Of a stretch of 64,000 nucleotides of DNA, positions 26,798 through 35,295 are shown piece after piece. Position numbers and translations under genes: made by a program. The stretch is from the NCBI GenBank assembly GCA_020161655.1, contig JAIUPC010000006.1, positions 124,001 to 188,000 on the forward strand, written 5' to 3'. Position 1 is the first letter of the stretch, and each line of letters begins with the position of its first letter. This DNA comes from Pseudomonadota bacterium (GTDB lineage: Bacteria > Pseudomonadota > Alphaproteobacteria > Rhodobacterales > Rhodobacteraceae). The notes beneath the pieces are model-generated. The model did not search any database. It saw nothing but the letters and a program-made list of their open reading frames with translations, and had not been told where the DNA came from.

Positions 26798-29047
26798 ATG
26801 ATCTCGCTATCCTCAATCTCGATTGCCACCCGGTCCGGCCGTGGGGCGCCCGCCGCACCCCTTGGCAGCATCACGGTCGCTGCCTTTTCGCGCGACCGCA
26901 CTCTATTTGACAGCGGCGCCGCGTTCGGCCGCAACATCGCATCGGTACCGCTGAGCGGCACTGGCTCGCCCGGCGAAATTGTCGAGGCGCGCGCACAATC
27001 AATCGACGATGGCGGCTCGACGTCCACTATCTGGAGCGAGATCGCGACCATCGACGCCTTGGGCAACTGGAGTGCCACGATCTCTGCTCCAGGCTCGGCC
27101 TCCTGGTATCGGCCACAGGTTCGCCTGAAGGGCAAGACCAGCGTCAACGCAACCGGGATCGCCCGCTTCGGGGTCGGCCATGTCATCGCGGTCTGGGGAC
27201 AGTCCGAGCCGGACCGCATCCTCTCCACCTTCCAGGACATGACCACGCCGCCGGTGCTGACGGACAACGAAGCCGTGCAAATCATCGTCGGTGCGGCCGC
27301 CGGCGCCACAAGGGCGAGCTACATCGTCCAGAACGGCGCTCCCTTCAGCGCCGGCGTTGCGGCGATGGCCGACACGCTCATCAGAAGCCGGCCGGGCGAG
27401 AAGTTCGCGGTGATCTTCCAGACCGTGCCCGGCACCGATCCCCGCGCCCTCGTCAACGACAGTGATACCAGCCGGATGTGGGCGAATGACAAGGCCCTGC
27501 ATGATTTCGCCACGGCGGACGGGCAACAGGTCGGCATCGCGGCGATGTCATGGTTCGCGTCTCCCGGAACCCTTGCCGCCAACTACGGCGCGGCGATGTT
27601 CCCGCTGTTCTCTGGCAAGATGCTCGACGGCACCCCGGTCACGTTCCCGGCCACGATCACCTATGCCTCCGGGCAGAGCTATCAGGCAGACCACTGGTTC
27701 GGTGAACTTTACGACTATACCCAGACCAAATGGGTGCCCTATGGCCCGCACCGCTTCGAGCCTGATGCCGACCTGCTGGATGCGACCCACTATGTCGGTG
27801 GCGCCGTGCAGGCCAATTTCGTCAACAAACAGGCCGCGAGAGAGAGCTGGCGGCAAATGCTGACCTCGCCCCTCGCCACGATGTTCCTGCCGCGCGGCAT
27901 CGACCCCCTGACCTATGTCAACGGCAACGATGATGGCGCGGGCGGCTGGTACGATCCCGGCCACCCCGGCGGGTCATCGCCCGATGGCCGACAGGGCTTT
28001 GCCCGCCTGACCGCCGCCGCGATCCTTAAATCGGCTGGGCTGGTCAGCTGGCCGCGACCCGACTTCGACAATTCCTTGTGGGAAGCCTCCGGAGCCTGGG
28101 TGGAGGTCTGGTCCTCTGCCGGGCCGGTCACCACCACCCGCATTGCGCGCGGTGAGGCCGCGCTCGGCACCACCTTCCCGCATTGGACGACCGTCATGGG
28201 CTTCCAGATCAATGGCCAGCCGGCGCGCAACACCCAGATCGTGGCGGGGCGGGTGCGCATCTATCCGACCACGGGATCATTTGTTTCAGCGGATGTTCTC
28301 ACCTTTGGCGAGGGCGCGGGAACTGGATCACTCCAATTCCCTGAGGATCTCTTCGCGGAAACCTGGAAGAACCTCCCGATCGTGAACCTCGGGGTTCCCG
28401 GCCTCACAGGCATTCCTGTCAGCGCCATGCCGTCCCCTGCTGCGCTGGCGAACACGATTGCACCGGCAAGCCAGGTGTTCACGACGATCCTCACGCCCTC
28501 TACCTACTTCGTCCAGCCAGTTGCGGCGGCAGACCTGAATGGCTCGCAGATGACGGTCATGCTGGAGGCCGACAGCATCACAACCCCCGGTACGGGCGTC
28601 GCGGGACAGCTGTTCTACTCTTCGAACGCGCGGGTGAGCTATCAGATCCTGGCCAGCCGGAACCTACGGGTGACGCTCAGGGACAGCGCCAACTCCGCGC
28701 TCATCAACGCCGTGCAATACGGCGTGATCCCCTCCGGCCCGGTCAAGATCGTGCTGTCCTACGATCTGGTGGCGAGATGGTTCCGGGCCTGGGTCAACGG
28801 CACCCAGGCCGCCAACGTCTCCCTCGCGGCGAATACCGGGCTTGTGGACACGGGCGCGCGGAAACTGAGCTTCCTCGGCACCGACGCCGGTGTAAGCATC
28901 GCCCCCGGCACCTGGAAACGAATGGCGGTCTGGAAAGCCGCCTCGGCGGACGGGTCGGAGCCTTCGACGAACCTTCTCAAGCTGATCGCGGCCCCGGCCT
29001 CGGCTGCCAATGCCGACGCCTGGAAGAAGGGCGCGAACGCCACCTGA
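26798..29047 (+). CDS. Large SGNH-esterase/LamG-like protein; candidate polysaccharide-acting spike fibre
   Basis: The protein has 749 aa, starting at ATG 26798 behind GAGGGG (the frame is open upstream to 26744). Residues 1-115 are beta-rich. About 116-400 resemble an SGNH or sialate O-acetylesterase-type hydrolase: AVWGQSEPDRIL with candidate nucleophile S136, and DATHYVGG with D328 and H331 like the D-x-x-H of block V. About 565-725 resemble a LamG/concanavalin-like jelly roll (MTVMLEADSI, FRAWVNGTQAANVSLA). It has no signal peptide. A convergent gene next door encodes a GTA-type spike base, so I infer a capsule-binding or deacetylating fibre. An EPS-modifying surface protein is the alternative. 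Confidence 0.55.
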   Translation: MISLSSISIATRSGRGAPAAPLGSITVAAFSRDRTLFDSGAAFGRNIASVPLSGTGSPGEIVEARAQSIDDGGSTSTIWSEIATIDALGNWSATISAPGSASWYRPQVRLKGKTSVNATGIARFGVGHVIAVWGQSEPDRILSTFQDMTTPPVLTDNEAVQIIVGAAAGATRASYIVQNGAPFSAGVAAMADTLIRSRPGEKFAVIFQTVPGTDPRALVNDSDTSRMWANDKALHDFATADGQQVGIAAMSWFASPGTLAANYGAAMFPLFSGKMLDGTPVTFPATITYASGQSYQADHWFGELYDYTQTKWVPYGPHRFEPDADLLDATHYVGGAVQANFVNKQAARESWRQMLTSPLATMFLPRGIDPLTYVNGNDDGAGGWYDPGHPGGSSPDGRQGFARLTAAAILKSAGLVSWPRPDFDNSLWEASGAWVEVWSSAGPVTTTRIARGEAALGTTFPHWTTVMGFQINGQPARNTQIVAGRVRIYPTTGSFVSADVLTFGEGAGTGSLQFPEDLFAETWKNLPIVNLGVPGLTGIPVSAMPSPAALANTIAPASQVFTTILTPSTYFVQPVAAADLNGSQMTVMLEADSITTPGTGVAGQLFYSSNARVSYQILASRNLRVTLRDSANSALINAVQYGVIPSGPVKIVLSYDLVARWFRAWVNGTQAANVSLAANTGLVDTGARKLSFLGTDAGVSIAPGTWKRMAVWKAASADGSEPSTNLLKLIAAPASAANADAWKKGANAT

Positions 29048-29074
29048 CCGGTCCCACCCTTTGAAGAGAAAAGT

Positions 29075-29101
29075 AACGGCGCGGGATCTCCGCGCCGTTT
29101 T
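29075..29101 (+). terminator. Rho-independent terminator between convergent genes
   Basis: A perfect 10-bp stem AACGGCGCGG/CCGCGCCGTT with a GATCT loop, then TTTTGCT. It lies 28 bp after the stop of the large spike-like gene. It may also work on the opposite strand for the gene at 29127. Confidence 0.85.
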
Positions 29102-29126
29102 GCTGTCTCGGTCCGGCGCGAAGCCC

Positions 29127-29387
29127 TTACCAGAGCGCCAGGATCGCTGCGGCAGTGGTGCCGGTCGCCATGACGCGGCGCGCCCGGACCGGCAGGATGG
29201 TGCCACTCTGCACGCCTTCGAAGGCCACATCCTGACCACCTGCCATGCGCAGGGTGAGCGTTCCGCCCTGGCCGACAAAAAGCGCGCGCGGCAAGACGGC
29301 CAGATCGTTGAGGTCATTCGGGCTGACGGCGGTCGCATCACGACCCGGAGCGGTGAGGTTGGTCGGAAAGTCTGAAAACTTGTCCAT
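29127..29387 (-). CDS. Spike base protein, RCAP_rcc01079-like (GTA head spike)
   Basis: An 86-aa protein. The order TAVSPNDLNDLAVLPRALFV, GQGGTLTLRMAGGQDVAFEG, VQSGTILPVRARRVMATGTT, AAAILALW matches the small spike base protein of Rhodobacter capsulatus gene transfer agent (rcc01079/GhsA), which anchors head spikes that bind the cell's capsule. Here it is isolated from any other GTA structural genes and sits inside a polysaccharide locus. The recognition is from memory of the family pattern. Whether it joins GTA particles or a phage remnant is open. Confidence 0.7.
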   Translation of the reverse strand: MDKFSDFPTNLTAPGRDATAVSPNDLNDLAVLPRALFVGQGGTLTLRMAGGQDVAFEGVQSGTILPVRARRVMATGTTAAAILALW

Positions 29388-29532
29388 CGGTCGGTTCCTT
29401 CGCAGGCTGGGAGTTAGGGCAGGTCATCCCGCCGCCGGGGCAACCGGCAGCGCGACGTCGCGCCCAAGCGCCGCAGTCTTGCGCCGAGAGCTTAATTTCA
29501 GGCGGACGCGGCGTTCGCCGCCCCCGGCAGGG

Positions 29533-30408
29533 TCACCGTCCGCCAAACCCCGCCGCCTGGGCGATCATCCAGCCGGCGCGCAGCAGGCGAAGCCGCAGAA
29601 GGGTCAGCGCGCCGCGCATCCGCTCGCCGGCGCCGTTCAGCCGCGCATCCACCGCAAATCGGGGCAGATGCGCGATACCGCTGGCCGCGACCGCAACAGC
29701 CCTCAGCATCCAGCGCAGGCGGCCCGCCGCACCGGGATGCCTTGCCATGTGAAGCCCGAACATCTCGCGCGTGATGCGGCGCCATTTGTGCTTCAGGGCC
29801 GGCCAGTCCGACCGCGTCGGGTGCGCCACCCTGAGCCCTTCATCGAGGACGAGGCGAAACCCCTTTTCTCGGGCGCGAAAGCACCATTCGGCATCTTCCG
29901 AAAGGCCGTGGACGAATGGGCCGACCGCCGCGAAGACCCTGCGCGTGGTGACGAGGTTGGCGGTCACCGAGAAGCCTTTGTTCAGGATGTAGTCGCGGTA
30001 GTTGAAGGCAAAGACCGTCTCGAAAGCCTCCGCGCCGCTACGGGGTGGCGGGGTCTCGTCGAAGACCTCGATCGCGCCGCCGACCAGGTCCCCGCGCCCG
30101 ACCGCTGCCTTGGCCGCGGCCACCCAGCCCGCATCGGGAACGCAATCGGCGTCGAGAAAGAAGATGTTCTCCGCCCGGCTCTCGGCGACACCGCGGTTGC
30201 GCGCATTGGCCGCGCCCGCCAGCGGCTCGCTGACGAAGCGGACCATGGGGAAGCGCGCGGCGACGGCATCGAGCGGTTCGGTCGAGGCATTGTCGACGAC
30301 AAGCACCTCGACACCCGTGAGGTCGCTCAGGGCAAGCACACCGAGACAGCGCCCAAGGCGCTTCGAATCATTGTAGTGCGGAATGATGACCACGTGGTCA
30401 AAAGCCAT
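29533..30408 (-). CDS. Glycosyltransferase family 2
   Basis: The protein has 291 aa from ATG 30408, where the GT-A core begins (AFDHVVIIPHYNDSKRLGRC). The DxD-type motif is FFLDADCVPDAGWV, with an earlier VEVLVVDNASTEP and a later acceptor motif GLSEDAEWCFRAREKGFRL (ED and W/R typical of GT2). The C-terminal 90 residues are basic and amphipathic. It is predicted to add a sugar to the growing repeat unit. The upstream part of the frame to 30456 lacks homology and a ribosome site. Confidence 0.87.
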   Translation of the reverse strand: MAFDHVVIIPHYNDSKRLGRCLGVLALSDLTGVEVLVVDNASTEPLDAVAARFPMVRFVSEPLAGAANARNRGVAESRAENIFFLDADCVPDAGWVAAAKAAVGRGDLVGGAIEVFDETPPPRSGAEAFETVFAFNYRDYILNKGFSVTANLVTTRRVFAAVGPFVHGLSEDAEWCFRAREKGFRLVLDEGLRVAHPTRSDWPALKHKWRRITREMFGLHMARHPGAAGRLRWMLRAVAVAASGIAHLPRFAVDARLNGAGERMRGALTLLRLRLLRAGWMIAQAAGFGGR

Positions 30409-30759
30409 GTGAGCTTGCCCGGATTCGCCCCTCGAACTGCGTCTCCGGTCTGACAAGTTCGCGGGCTCACCGCAATGCCGATCTGCGCCGGATTACCCCA
30501 TTCCACGTTCTGGAAACGATGCCTCAATTTCGAGTGAACCGTTCGCCAATTGTGGCAAAAAAATGTTGCTGAACGGTGGACGATCAGCGAGATAAGTGCG
30601 AACAAAGCCAATAATTTAGCCGAAATGCACGCATAGGTTGAAATGTGGCATCGAGGGCATAAAAAAGGTGGAATTGCGGCAATCTCGTGTTCACCTTTCC
30701 TCGTTTTGTGGTAAGACTTCTAGTGAGGAAGCTTGCATTTATCTGTCAAAGGGGTGGCT
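30409..30759. promoter_or_regulatory. Divergent A+T-rich region upstream of the VPLPA-CTERM gene
   Basis: There is no gene in 350 bp. It is clearly more A+T-rich than its surroundings from about 30530. It contains ACCGTTC (about 30533) and GAACGGT (about 30569) as an inverted repeat spaced by 27-30 bp, and TGGCATCGAGGGCAT near 30650. The VPLPA gene has an AAAGGGG ribosome site. Promoter elements could not be assigned with confidence. Confidence 0.45.
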
Positions 30760-31431
30760 ATGTTTGGGGCAAAATGGGTGGCCGGTGCGGTCACGGGCTT
30801 GGTTCTGTCGCTGGGAGCGGTTTCGGCCAACGCTTATTCGATCGACTTCACGGACGTGAACACGGGGACGACCGGTTCGCTGTTTGGTGGATCCGTAACG
30901 TGGACCATGACTGCCAGCGGAATTCTCAACAATTCGCAGGCGTTTGATGGTGTCTCGACCTCTGCAACCAGCGCTTCTGGTCTTGCGTTCGACACCGATG
31001 GTTACGGTGTTGGCCGCAACGATGATGAGATTACCACTTTCCCGAACGGGCGGATGGAGTCGATCACGGTGACCTTCAGCGCCCCGGTTCTGGTGAATGC
31101 CCTCTACTTCCTTGATCTCTTCAAGTCGGCGGACGGATCGTCCCTCGAGGAGGCATACGCGACATTCAGCCCGACCGGCAGCACGCAGATCACCTCGGCA
31201 GTCGATACGTTTGACCGCGTGTCGGGGGGCTTTGCCTCTTCCGCTTTCGCGCCGATCCTGACCAAGAGCATCTACATCACCATTCGCAGTTCCAACGACA
31301 ACGTCGGCTTCGCCGATGGCGCTCTTGCCGGTATCGGCCTCGCGCCGGTTCCGGTTCCTGCGGCGGGTCTGTTGTTGCTGGGCGGCCTCGGTGGCCTCGC
31401 GGCCTTCAGCCGCCGGCGCAAAGCGGCCTGA
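30760..31431 (+). CDS. VPLPA-CTERM sorting-domain exported protein
   Basis: The protein has 223 aa. The N-terminus is a signal peptide (WVAGAVTGLVLSLGAVSANA). The C-terminus is a tripartite sorting signal: VPVPAAG, then a hydrophobic LLLLGGLGGLAAF helix, then basic SRRRKAA. This is the VPLPA-CTERM form recognised by exosortase XrtD, whose gene lies at 40986-42584. The body is polar and beta-rich with many Ser/Thr/Gly, as in other such surface proteins. ATG 30760 has AAAGGGG just upstream; in-frame ATG 30733 lacks this. Transport by Sec and then exosortase processing is inferred. Confidence 0.9.
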   Translation: MFGAKWVAGAVTGLVLSLGAVSANAYSIDFTDVNTGTTGSLFGGSVTWTMTASGILNNSQAFDGVSTSATSASGLAFDTDGYGVGRNDDEITTFPNGRMESITVTFSAPVLVNALYFLDLFKSADGSSLEEAYATFSPTGSTQITSAVDTFDRVSGGFASSAFAPILTKSIYITIRSSNDNVGFADGALAGIGLAPVPVPAAGLLLLGGLGGLAAFSRRRKAA

Positions 31432-31450
31432 ACTCAAGCCTTACGATAGG

Positions 31451-31480
31451 AAAAGGCCGGGCAACTGCCCGGCCTTTTTT
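31451..31480 (+). terminator. Rho-independent terminator
   Basis: Stem AAGGCCGGGC/GCCCGGCCTT with an AACT loop, followed by TTTT. It lies 20 bp after the VPLPA-CTERM gene and separates it from the convergent kinase gene. Confidence 0.9.
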
Positions 31481-31529
31481 CATGACGTTGACGGCCAACT
31501 GCACGTCTGCCAAGGCCGACGAGCTTCTT

Positions 31530-32354
31530 CTATTGATAAGTACCGTAGTCGTATCCAATGGAATCGTCGGCATAGCGGCACTTGTTCAACACCACGCCAA
31601 GAACATTCGTCAACTGCGCGATCTCCTTCTCGCAGATGTCAATGTTGGGCAGGGTCGTGCTTTCCGCCGCAGCGATCAGCAACGCACAATCGACATTGCC
31701 AAGAAAGCCGACGTTGTCGTCACTGGCCAGCATCGGCGACATGTCGAAGATGACGACATCGGGGCGCCAACGCCGCTCCGCCGCGTCGAGCGCATCGCGC
31801 GACACCTGGCTTTGCAGCAGCTCCGACGGTCTCCGGCTGGCGGAGGCATTGAGCGCGACGATGAGGTTCTCGCCCATCCGCACCGCACATTGCTCAAACT
31901 CCGCGGAGCCATCGAGATACTCATGCAGCGACTTCTCCGGGTTGTGGCCCAGCGTCCGGTGCAACGAGGGCCGGCGGAGATCAAGATCCAGCAGCATGAC
32001 CTTGAGATCGCGCTGCCGCGCCAGTGACAGCGCCAGGTTCAGTGACACCGTTGACTTGCCGCAACCGGCCTCAGGCGAAGTGACCGCTAGGCGGCTCCAG
32101 CCCTTTTCCTTCATCATCCGGATGATGCGCGACCGAAGCATGTCGTAGGGCGCCGCGTCCCTGCCACCCGACAATGCGGTGATCCTGTAGCGTTGTGCAT
32201 GACCCTCCGGCAACGCAACCTCGGGCAGGCTCTGCCAGTTCGGCGACGCCGGAGCAGCGGCCTTGGTCGTCGAGCTCCGCGGCGCCTCGGGGCCGCCAAG
32301 GGCGCCCTGGCGCATCTCCCGCGCCTTGGCCAGTGCTGCTTCTAGCTTTTCCAT
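31530..32354 (-). CDS. CpsD/CapB-type tyrosine kinase (BY-kinase) of EPS synthesis
   Basis: The protein has 274 aa. P-loop SPEAGCGKSTVSLNLALSLA, Walker A' VMLLDLDLRRPSL, Walker B DVVIFDMSPML. The C-terminus has a tyrosine cluster (Y residues in CRYADDSIGYDYGTYQ), the usual autophosphorylation site. In Gram-negatives such a kinase cycles phosphorylation to control Wzz-dependent chain length. Here the kinase is separate from the Wzz protein, whose gene lies 40 nt upstream in the same operon. A low-complexity linker of about 50 residues precedes the domain. Confidence 0.9.
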   Translation of the reverse strand: MEKLEAALAKAREMRQGALGGPEAPRSSTTKAAAPASPNWQSLPEVALPEGHAQRYRITALSGGRDAAPYDMLRSRIIRMMKEKGWSRLAVTSPEAGCGKSTVSLNLALSLARQRDLKVMLLDLDLRRPSLHRTLGHNPEKSLHEYLDGSAEFEQCAVRMGENLIVALNASASRRPSELLQSQVSRDALDAAERRWRPDVVIFDMSPMLASDDNVGFLGNVDCALLIAAAESTTLPNIDICEKEIAQLTNVLGVVLNKCRYADDSIGYDYGTYQ

Positions 32355-32394
32355 ACCCGTTCAACCTTCCCGTTCCGGCAGGACCGATGCGCGC

Positions 32395-33933
32395 TCACAG
32401 CATCGCGCCGATCTTCTCGGCCAGCTTGCCAAAAATATAGTCCAGCGGTGCTACGTAGATATGCACCGCGTAGATTGCCGCAGGTATCCCCACAACGGCG
32501 ACCAGTAGAAGCGCCACGAACCCGCTGCGGCGCTGCATCGTCTCGGACGGGGTGCGCATGTAGGGAATCGTTGCCAGCGGCGTGATGCCGAAAGTTCTCA
32601 CCAGATCTTTCGGCCGCCGCACCGAACGGTTGAGCAGTTCCAGCAAAACCACCAGGGCGAGGCCAAGACCGGCGCCTGCCGCGATGCCGCCGCCGGCAAT
32701 CATCAAGCGGTTCGGCTTGGTGGGGGTATCAGGCGCGCTGGCCGCCTCGACCACGTTCAGCCGCTCGCCTTTTGACAGAAGTTCAACCTGCTCGCTGCTG
32801 GAAGCGGCCGCCTGCTTGGCCACGGCGGTGTTGTACTGCTGCTGGATGTTCGAGTAGTCGCGGTTCATCGAATCGAGGGCAATCTGGTTCGCGGGGGTGC
32901 GGTCGATCGAATCCTTCAGCGCATCCAGTTGTTCGATCAGTTGCTGGCGCTGCGTTTCGAGCCCCTGCGTTTGCGCATCCATACTAGCGATCTGCACGTC
33001 GATCGGCGACATGGGCGCGCCGGTGGCGCCCGCCGTCGGCACTTGCTGGGCCTGAACGACCTTGTCGAGCTGGTCGATCTGCGCCTGAAGCTGCTTGATC
33101 TTCGGATTCGCCGGCGACAACACGGCGAGCGAAGTGTTCAGCGTCTGCCGCAACTGCGCAAGCTGCTGCGCTTCGGGCGTCTGCGCGGCTGCGGCGATAC
33201 CGGTAATCTGGCCCGTCGCTTCGAAGAGTGCAATCATCCGGTCCTTCTGGTCCTTCAACAGCGAGATGTCCTGCTCGATAGTCGCCAGCCGCGACTGGAG
33301 GATCTGCTGCTGACCGAGGCGATAGTTCAGCGTATTCGGCAGCGCATCCTTGTTCTCTTCCTGAAACTTCAGCATCTTCGCGCTCATCGCACTCAGCTCG
33401 GCATCGAGCCGATTCACATCAGCACCGAAGAAGGCAACCGAATCTTCGGCGATGCTCTTCCGGGTCTGGGCATCTTCCGACAGGAGGATGGTGACGTATT
33501 CGTTCACCACGGCCGCAGCCTTCGGACCCGTCTCGCCATCGAAGTAGATCGTCATCATCGTGGCTTCGCCGCGCGCCGCGCTCTTGTCGATATTCGTGTT
33601 GTCCGCCATCGCCTGCACGATCTGGTCAGGAGTCATGCTCTTGATGTCTGCGAACACGTTCAGTTTCTGCGCGGTATCCAGCAAGTTCACCCGACGCATC
33701 AGGTTCGATTCCGCGACCTGAAGCTTTTCCATCGCCTGCGCCTGCACCGAGGGCGGCTGCAGCGGGCCGGGAATCTGGGACCCTTCGACGATCAGCGTCG
33801 CCTGCGCGGTATAGACCGCCGGCAGCAGGAAAGCCGCCGCCACTGCCGCGGCGGAAACCAGCGCGAAGACAAGGATGAAGTAGTGGATGCGCCTCAGAAA
33901 GACCGCAAGATAGAAGGACAGGTCGAGGTTCAT
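32395..33933 (-). CDS. Wzz-like polysaccharide chain-length determinant (XrtA-system type)
   Basis: The protein has 512 aa. TM1 is near residues 13-35 (FILVFALVSAAAVAAAFLLP), followed by a long periplasmic coiled-coil region of about 370 residues, TM2 near 420-440 and a third hydrophobic segment near 475-495 (GFVALLLVAVVGIPAAIYAV). The Pro-rich motif before TM2 (APDTPTKPNRLMI) is diagnostic for Wzz. It forms the inner-membrane oligomer that sets polymer length and connects polymerase to export. It overlaps the ATPase gene by 4 nt. Confidence 0.9.
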   Translation of the reverse strand: MNLDLSFYLAVFLRRIHYFILVFALVSAAAVAAAFLLPAVYTAQATLIVEGSQIPGPLQPPSVQAQAMEKLQVAESNLMRRVNLLDTAQKLNVFADIKSMTPDQIVQAMADNTNIDKSAARGEATMMTIYFDGETGPKAAAVVNEYVTILLSEDAQTRKSIAEDSVAFFGADVNRLDAELSAMSAKMLKFQEENKDALPNTLNYRLGQQQILQSRLATIEQDISLLKDQKDRMIALFEATGQITGIAAAAQTPEAQQLAQLRQTLNTSLAVLSPANPKIKQLQAQIDQLDKVVQAQQVPTAGATGAPMSPIDVQIASMDAQTQGLETQRQQLIEQLDALKDSIDRTPANQIALDSMNRDYSNIQQQYNTAVAKQAAASSSEQVELLSKGERLNVVEAASAPDTPTKPNRLMIAGGGIAAGAGLGLALVVLLELLNRSVRRPKDLVRTFGITPLATIPYMRTPSETMQRRSGFVALLLVAVVGIPAAIYAVHIYVAPLDYIFGKLAEKIGAML

Positions 33934-34820
33934 TTACGCTTCTCTTCCTCTGCCGCGATCTGCGCCGCGAAAAACACACCGTCATCAAGTACCGACTGCA
34001 CGACATGTTCGTCTACATGATGATGGTCCATGCTCCAAGCATAGAGGAGCGACATATCGGACAATTGATTGACCAGACGCGGCACGCCGTGGGTGTGTCG
34101 GTGGATCATCCGCGTCGCTTCGGGGGTAATCTCTTCGCCGGTGCCACCCGCCGCACGCAGGCGGTGGGCGATCAAGTCGCCGACCGACCTTTCGTCGAGC
34201 GGCAGAAGGTGGAAGCTTGCCGCGATCCGCTGGGCAAGCTGGCGCAGCGACGGATCAAGGACCAGTTCGCGCAGTTCCGGCTGGCCGACGAGGACAAGCT
34301 GGATGACCTCGTCCTTGCCGGAGTTGATGTTGGTCAGCATCCTCAGTTCTTCGAGGCTTTCGCGCGACAGGTTCTGCGCCTCGTCGAAGATCAGCACGAC
34401 CCTGCGGCCCGAGGCATATTCCTCGATCAGGTAATCCTGAAGCTGCTGGAAAAGCTGCACATAGCTCGCATGCGGATCGAACGGCACGTCGAGCGCGTTC
34501 AGCACCCACTGTATCAGCTCGCCCCGTCCGCCTTGCGCGTTGGAGATCAGGCCGACCGTGACCTTGCTGCCGAACTGCCGGAGAAGCTCTCGCAGGAGCG
34601 TGGTCTTGCCGCAGCCGACGCCGCCGGTCACCAGCGTGATCGGCGCGCGCGAAAGGATGCCGAATTCAAGCACCGAATAGGCGCGGCGATGCTGCGCGGA
34701 CCAGAACAGGAAATCAGGATCGGGGACGAGCGTGAAGGGACGCTCGCGGAACCCGAAGAAGTCCATGTAGAACCCGACGCTGTTCGTATCTTCCGCTCCG
34801 GTCTCCACGACCTTGTTCAT
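33930..34820 (-). CDS. ExeA/GspA-like AAA ATPase of the exosortase EPS locus
   Basis: A 296-aa single-domain AAA+ protein. Walker A GGVGCGKTTLLRELL near residue 60, Walker B VVLIFDEAQNLS near 140, sensor region LVLVGQPELRE. It begins MDFFGFRERPFTLVPDPDFLF in form, as in ExeA-type ATPases. XrtA-type EPS loci regularly carry such a gene (often named XrtA-associated ATPase). Its job is unknown and may be to energise assembly. It is the first gene of the minus-strand operon ATPase-Wzz-kinase. Confidence 0.9.
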   Translation of the reverse strand: MNKVVETGAEDTNSVGFYMDFFGFRERPFTLVPDPDFLFWSAQHRRAYSVLEFGILSRAPITLVTGGVGCGKTTLLRELLRQFGSKVTVGLISNAQGGRGELIQWVLNALDVPFDPHASYVQLFQQLQDYLIEEYASGRRVVLIFDEAQNLSRESLEELRMLTNINSGKDEVIQLVLVGQPELRELVLDPSLRQLAQRIAASFHLLPLDERSVGDLIAHRLRAAGGTGEEITPEATRMIHRHTHGVPRLVNQLSDMSLLYAWSMDHHHVDEHVVQSVLDDGVFFAAQIAAEEEKRK

Positions 34821-35295
34821 TCACCAACCCATCTCACCAATGCACGTAGCGAAATTCGCCCGGCGCGCAAGTCTGATAGTCCTTTCGGGACCAAAGTTCA
34901 CGGAGTAACTGCTCCTGAACTTCGGCAACTTGATGGCGCGTCCGGGCCCGCCGCTGGGCCATTCCTTAGCGTGGATTCGAATCAAAGTCCCCTTTGTCGC
35001 TGCACTGCGGCGCGATTCGTACAAAATGTTGCTCACAACCCTCTCTGTTTCGGTTTGCGAAACAGAACAATCTCAATGTGTTGCGTAGCGGGCGCCGAAA
35101 GTGGCATAATTCGGCTTGTTACCCCAATGGCCATGGACAGGATGGTGGTGTGCCCCGAATTCCTGTTTTCGCCACAATGCAGAAAATGGTAAGCAGGCAG
35201 ACAGTGGTGCTCTCGCATCGGGATTCGTGTAATGTTCGGCGATCCGTTCGGTTGGTTCGCCTAGGGGTCAGCGGTAGCGCGAGCGGAGTGAGCGT
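34821..35295. promoter_or_regulatory. Divergent promoter region of the EPS locus with a palindrome
   Basis: There is no credible gene in these 475 bp; small frames cross it without homology. It separates the minus-strand ATPase-Wzz-kinase operon from the plus-strand transferase-PrsT genes. A perfect inverted repeat CTGTTTCG-GTTTG-CGAAACAG lies at 35045-35065 and is a candidate operator. The sugar transferase has a GGAG site 7 nt before its ATG. Confidence 0.6.

Noticed and set aside
34972..34986. GATTCGAATC resembling a tRNA T-loop (also near 38662)
   Set aside because: No matching acceptor, D or anticodon arms on either strand.
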